Of a DNA stretch of 64,000 bases, positions 59,935 to 64,000 are shown piece after piece. The first letter of the stretch is position 1. Every line of letters begins with the position of its first letter. The notes beneath the pieces were generated by a model, which was not told where the DNA came from, made no database searches, and was given only the letters and a program-made list of their open reading frames with translations. The DNA comes from Clostridia bacterium. Lineage in GTDB: Bacteria; Bacillota; Clostridia; Christensenellales; Borkfalkiaceae. A program made the translations under genes and the position numbers. Location of the stretch: NCBI GenBank assembly GCA_017626305.1, contig JAGAIW010000138.1, positions 1 to 64,000 of the forward strand. The letters run 5' to 3'.

Positions 59935-60831
59935 TTATAAAATAGCCTCGACAAAGCTTTCGCTGTCAAAAAATTCCAAATCTTCCATCTTTTCGCCCGT
60001 ACCTGCAAAAATAACGGGCAGGGAAAGCTCCTGCGAAAGGGAAAAGACAAAACCGCCCTTCGCCGTTCCGTCTAGCTTGGTCAAAACGATACCGTCAAGC
60101 TCGACCGCTTCGTCGAATACGCGCGCTTGATTGACGGCGTTTTGCCCCGTCGTAGCGTCGAGAACGAGCAGTTTTAAAAAATCCGCTTCGGGATATTCGC
60201 GCGTGACCACTCTATCCATTTTACGCAACTCGTTCATTAAGTTTTCTTTGACGTGCAATCTACCTGCGGTGTCCACGATAACGACGTCCGTTTTTTTCGC
60301 TTTTGCCGAAGACACCGCGTCGAAGATAACGGCGGAAGGGTCGCTCCCTTCTTCGTGCTTAACGATACGCACTTTGGCGCGATCCGCCCAAATGGAAAGC
60401 TGTTCGCTTGCCGCTGCGCGGAAGGTATCCGCCGCCGCAACCGTTACCGTTTTGCCCTGCGATAAGAAGTAGTGCGCTAATTTGCCCACCGTCGTCGTTT
60501 TGCCTACGCCGTTGACGCCGACGAGCATAATCACGCAAGGATATGCCGGCGGTTCGACTTCGCTTTCTTGCAGCATCTGCGTGAGTACGCCGCGAAGTAA
60601 CCCCGTGACGTAATCGCCGTCCTTTAAACGTTCTGCCATGGCTTGTTGTTTTACTCTATCCACCACTTCCGCCGCCGTCGTCACCGATACGTCGGAAGAG
60701 ATGAGAATTTCTTCGAGTTCTTCATAGAACTCGTCGCCTAATTTATTTTTGGAAAAGAGCATACGGAGCTTTTCCGAAAGACCGTCTTTCGTCTTTTTGA
60801 GCGCCCCGAATAATTTACTGAAAATGCCCAT
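59935..60831 (-). CDS. ftsY: Signal recognition particle receptor FtsY
   Basis: A 298-aa SRP-family GTPase that docks ribosome-SRP complexes at the membrane. The N-terminal helical domain is short (no acidic A domain), as in Gram-positives. G-domain motifs: GVNGVGKTTTVGKLA, DTFRAAASEQL, DTAGR, TKLDGTAKGG. The start ATG 60831 (MGIFSKLF) has AAGGAAG upstream; 22 extra upstream codons are rejected. It follows smc, a usual pair in Firmicutes. Confidence 0.96.
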   Translation of the reverse strand: MGIFSKLFGALKKTKDGLSEKLRMLFSKNKLGDEFYEELEEILISSDVSVTTAAEVVDRVKQQAMAERLKDGDYVTGLLRGVLTQMLQESEVEPPAYPCVIMLVGVNGVGKTTTVGKLAHYFLSQGKTVTVAAADTFRAAASEQLSIWADRAKVRIVKHEEGSDPSAVIFDAVSSAKAKKTDVVIVDTAGRLHVKENLMNELRKMDRVVTREYPEADFLKLLVLDATTGQNAVNQARVFDEAVELDGIVLTKLDGTAKGGFVFSLSQELSLPVIFAGTGEKMEDLEFFDSESFVEAIL

Positions 60832-60923
60832 AAAATTCTTCCTTTTCGTTACGTTTTTTCTCGCCGTTTTTTCGGCAAATAGAACACAGCGGCGCAAAAA
60901 CTACGCCGCTTGTCTTTCGTGTA

Positions 60924-63900
60924 TTATTCCACCGTACCCGCGCCCAGCTTGCTTTCCACTTCGGCAAGCTTGACGGAAACGATTTTTGAAACGCCCTTTT
61001 CTTGCATGGTTACGCCAAAGAGCGAATCCGCTTGGTTCATTGTCGGCTTTCTATGCGTGATGACGATAAATTGCGTTTCCTGCGCAAAGCGTTTCAAATA
61101 CGACGCAAATCTATCTACGTTTGCGTCGTCCAGCGCCGCTTCGATTTCGTCCAAAATACAGAACGGCATGGGATGCGAACGCAGGATAGCGAACAGGATA
61201 GCAATCGCCGTCAAGGCGCGCTCGCCGCCAGAGAGCAGGGATATCTTGGTGAGTTTTTTGCCCGGGGGACAAGCCACGATTTCGATACCGGCATTCAGCG
61301 GGTCTTCCCCGTCTTCGTAGTTGATTTGCAATTCCGCTTTACCGCCGCCGAAGAGTTCCTTAAACGTAATTTTAAAGCTTTCGTTAATCTTATTAAACCC
61401 TTCGTTAAAGATACGGAGCATTTCGCCGCGGATTTCGTCTAACGCCGACTGCAAATCGTCCAACGCTTTTTGCATATCGTCGCATTGCGTCGTCATTTCG
61501 TCGTAGTGCGATTTTTCGTATTCGTATTCTTCTACGGCGTGGGGATTGACTTCGCCAAGCATAGTGATTTTGCGTTTGAGCGCGGTAATCGTGCTTGCCG
61601 CTTCTTCCACGTTAAAGTTTTCTTCGCGCAAGGGCAGGCAGCCTTCGTAGTCCAGCTCGTACACTTCTTCCATACGCTGACGGAGATTTTCCAAGTTGGT
61701 GTCGATTTTGGAGATTTCCAGCTCGCACTTATACCGTTTATCCGATTGCTTGGTAAGCGTTTCCTGCAAGGAAGTCTTTTCTTCTTCCAAGGCAAGCTGC
61801 GTGGCGTTGATTTCTTCCTTTTCCTTGGAAAGCTTGCTGATTTCGTCGACGATTGCCTGTACCGCCGCCTTTTCTTCTTCGGTAAGCTCCTTTTCCTGCG
61901 CTTCCGCTTCTAAACCGTTCAAGCGGTTTTGCGCGTCCGTCTTTTCGTATTCCATATCCAAAATACGTTTGACGAGCTCTTCCTTTTCCACCGTCAAACG
62001 GGCAATCGTTTCCGTTTGCTTTTCGATAGCAGAGCGAAGGGACGTATACTCGATTTCCGCGTCGCGAAGGCGCGCGCTCTTTTGCGTGCGTTCTTCCTTG
62101 AAATTCTCCCATTGACTGCGCTGCGTTTTCATTTCTTCCTGCGCGGCAAGCTTACGGGAACGGAGCTGTTCTTCGCTAAGCGAAGAATCGGCTTCTTCGG
62201 ACTGCAACAAGCGGAGCTTGGTTTCCAAATCCGCCAAAGCGGCGCGATAGGTTTCGATATCCCCCGACGCGTCGGCGATTTGTTGATTGAGCGCCGTTTC
62301 ACGTTGCAAAAGCCCCGCGATTTCGGTGGTTGCGCCTTGGTATTTTTCGCGCAAGGTTTCCACCGCTTCTTCCGCTTCTCTTCTCGCTTTTTCGCTTTCG
62401 GCAATCGCCGTTTTCAGCTTTTCGATATACTTTTGTTTCTTGGCGATATTTTCCTTACATTCTTGAATTTTACGTTCGTTGGACAAAAGATTGCCCGCCG
62501 ATTTCGAGCGGCTACCGCCCGTCATTGAACCGCTGGTGGCGATAATATCGCCGTCAAGCGTAACGATTTTGAACATATTACCGTACTTTTTCGCAATCGT
62601 CGTTGCGTTGGCAATATTGTCGCAAACAAGCGTGTTGCCAAGCAGGTTGGATATAACGTTGTAATAATAATCGTCAAATTTTACGAGCTCGGTTGCAAGA
62701 CCCATAGCGCCGCGTTCGTCCAACGCCCTGCGGATTTCGCGGGAATCGGGACGGGGACGCATGCTGGTAACGGGCAAAAAGCTTGCCACACCGCCGTTGG
62801 TGCGTTTTAAATATTCAATTAAATATTTCGCGTCGTCCGCCGTCGGCGTGACGATATTTTGCATAGCGCCGCCAAACGCCGTTTCGATTGCCGTTTCATA
62901 GCGTTGGTCGGTGGATACGACGTCGGCAAGCGCGCCGCGAAGATGTTTGCCGATTTCAGGGTTGGTCTTTGCGATAGAAAGCAAACGGCGTACGGAATCT
63001 TTATAGCCGTCAAAACGGTTTTTCAAACTTACGTACATTTCCAAGTTTTCTCTCAGCGACGCAATTTGACCGTTGGCGTTAAAGAGTTCTTGGTTGAAAT
63101 CGTTTACCGTCATTTGCATTTCACGCGCTTCTTCTTGCTTTTCTTCAAGTTCGCGCATGCCGCCCGAAGTCAAGTCGCGTAATTTCTTCAAGTCCTTATG
63201 TACGGCGGAAAGTTCGTCTTGTAAACGTTCCTTTCTTTCTTCCGTCTTTTTCAAGGTTGCCGTGACTTCCGCAATACGGTCTTTGGTCGCGTCCATACGC
63301 GCCGCCAAATTCCCCAAGCTTTGCTTTAAGTCGGACAGCGTTTCCGCGGTGGCTTCGTCCCCTTCGCGGCTTTCGTCCGACATTTTTTCAAAGAGCGCAA
63401 TCTTCTTGTCCAGCGCAAGTACTGCCGAACGCAAAACTTCCGTTTCCGTTTCCAGCTCGGCTACGCGCTTGGTCGCGTCGGCGTTAGCGCGCGTGGTGGT
63501 AGCGATTTCGTCGTCAATTTCCCCGATACGCGTTTTGCTTGCGTCCAACATTTCCGCCGCCGCCGCGATTTGCGAACGATAAGTACGGATACGTTCTTCA
63601 ACGAGTTTTCTCTCCCCGTCCTTTCTTTCGTTGCCGACGGAAAGCTCGACGCGTTTATCGTTGAGTTCGGTAAGACGCATATCCGCCGCCGCAATCTTTT
63701 CGCGGTTGCTATCGATTTTGCGGTTGATACGTTCGATATTCGTATTCAAGTCGATAATTTTATCGGAGATGAGCGCAACGTCCTTTTTAAACTTCGCCTT
63801 TTCGCCTTCGGCGTTTTCATAGCGGTAAATATACGTATTCGCTTCGTTGCGTTTGAGCGCTTCGGCGTATTCGTTGTATTCCTTCGCCGCTTCCGCCGCT

Positions 63901-64000
63901 TTTTTCATTTTCGGCAATCGGCTTTCTACTTCGTCGATACGCTGACGGTAGATGAAAAGGTTCGAGTTGGAGTCTTCTATCTTGCGTTCGATTTCTTCTT
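60924..64000 (-). CDS. smc: Chromosome segregation protein SMC (5' end beyond the window)
   Basis: Over 1020 residues of an SMC ATPase are present. The N-terminal Walker A head lies beyond position 64000. From the window edge inwards there are a long coiled coil, the hinge (LRGALADVVSTDQRYETAIE...ASFLPVTSMRP...GSMTGGSRSKSAGNLLSNERK), a second long coiled coil (roughly residues 480-800) and the C-terminal head with signature KISLLSGGERALTAIAILFA and Walker B PFCILDEIEAALDDANV. It condenses and aligns replicated origins with ScpA/ScpB. The short gap before ftsY holds a GCGGCG/CGCCGC hairpin without a T-run. Confidence 0.97.
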   Translation of the reverse strand, partial: EEIERKIEDSNSNLFIYRQRIDEVESRLPKMKKAAEAAKEYNEYAEALKRNEANTYIYRYENAEGEKAKFKKDVALISDKIIDLNTNIERINRKIDSNREKIAAADMRLTELNDKRVELSVGNERKDGERKLVEERIRTYRSQIAAAAEMLDASKTRIGEIDDEIATTTRANADATKRVAELETETEVLRSAVLALDKKIALFEKMSDESREGDEATAETLSDLKQSLGNLAARMDATKDRIAEVTATLKKTEERKERLQDELSAVHKDLKKLRDLTSGGMRELEEKQEEAREMQMTVNDFNQELFNANGQIASLRENLEMYVSLKNRFDGYKDSVRRLLSIAKTNPEIGKHLRGALADVVSTDQRYETAIETAFGGAMQNIVTPTADDAKYLIEYLKRTNGGVASFLPVTSMRPRPDSREIRRALDERGAMGLATELVKFDDYYYNVISNLLGNTLVCDNIANATTIAKKYGNMFKIVTLDGDIIATSGSMTGGSRSKSAGNLLSNERKIQECKENIAKKQKYIEKLKTAIAESEKARREAEEAVETLREKYQGATTEIAGLLQRETALNQQIADASGDIETYRAALADLETKLRLLQSEEADSSLSEEQLRSRKLAAQEEMKTQRSQWENFKEERTQKSARLRDAEIEYTSLRSAIEKQTETIARLTVEKEELVKRILDMEYEKTDAQNRLNGLEAEAQEKELTEEEKAAVQAIVDEISKLSKEKEEINATQLALEEEKTSLQETLTKQSDKRYKCELEISKIDTNLENLRQRMEEVYELDYEGCLPLREENFNVEEAASTITALKRKITMLGEVNPHAVEEYEYEKSHYDEMTTQCDDMQKALDDLQSALDEIRGEMLRIFNEGFNKINESFKITFKELFGGGKAELQINYEDGEDPLNAGIEIVACPPGKKLTKISLLSGGERALTAIAILFAILRSHPMPFCILDEIEAALDDANVDRFASYLKRFAQETQFIVITHRKPTMNQADSLFGVTMQEKGVSKIVSVKLAEVESKLGAGTVE

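Noticed and set aside
1-64000. tRNA, rRNA, riboswitch or transposase genes
   Set aside because: Intergenic regions were read on both strands; none showed a cloverleaf, a known riboswitch core or a transposase motif. Small non-coding RNAs cannot be excluded by eye.

Overview
The window is one stretch of a chromosome from a spore-forming, low-to-moderate-GC Firmicute, most likely an uncultured gut-type member of the Clostridia. This is inferred from sigE with spoIIGA, sigG, a SpoIIQ-like LytM protein, the smc-ftsY and rbgA-rnhB-yraN gene order, GGAGG-type ribosome sites and consensus sigma-A promoters. No tRNA, rRNA, CRISPR array, transposase or prophage was seen. Most genes lie on the minus strand.

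Region 1 (1-21.3 kb) is mainly sugar metabolism. It starts with glpK, galK, an Lgt-like membrane protein, a cold-shock protein and uppP. A carbohydrate locus follows: an SGNH esterase, an unclassified 671-aa TIM-barrel-like protein divergent from an AraC regulator, an MFS carrier, a GH28 polygalacturonase-like enzyme, a GH112 galactosyl phosphorylase, a three-gene operon (isomerase-like barrel, DUF5107-TPR protein, second isomerase-like barrel) and a GH2 beta-galactosidase. None of the enzymes has an evident signal peptide, so the set looks built for intracellular breakdown of imported galactose-containing oligosaccharides. Pectic rhamnogalacturonan fragments are my favoured guess. GH112 would yield galactose-1-phosphate and GalK would handle free galactose.

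Region 2 (21.4-41.5 kb) is a 20-kb surface-polysaccharide operon read on the minus strand from one perfect TTGACA-17-TATAAT promoter at 41450-41478. It encodes a membrane phosphoglycosyl transferase, an HpcH-type aldolase, a 2-hydroxyacid dehydrogenase, seven glycosyltransferases, an EpsG-type polymerase, a hexapeptide acyltransferase, a Wzx flippase, UDP-glucose dehydrogenase and the CapE/CapF/CapG set for UDP-N-acetyl-L-fucosamine. It ends with a ZIP metal transporter. Two adjacent genes (acyltransferase and glycosyltransferase) are broken exactly at homopolymer tracts, G9 and T8, which suggests phase variation or, alternatively, sequence error. A third such break lies in the AraC gene of region 1. 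The core of this cluster is visibly more AT-rich than its flanks.

Region 3 (41.6-55 kb) combines a SpoIIQ-like gene, an unknown membrane-anchored protein, HIT, mtaB, rsmE, prmA and a DUF523 gene with three BspA-type leucine-rich-repeat lipoproteins. Next comes sigG, with a good candidate sigma-G/F promoter. sigG is separated from spoIIGA-sigE by an accessory block: a double-HTH XRE regulator, a SLOG protein, an SDR, a second XRE repressor with apparent operators, and a zinc-ribbon membrane protein.

Region 4 (55-64 kb) is housekeeping: yraN, rnhB, rbgA, trmD, an ABC ATPase/membrane pair, ftsY and smc (cut by the window edge). A 770-bp gene-free gap between rbgA and trmD is filled with two families of repeats, where many Firmicutes carry rplS.
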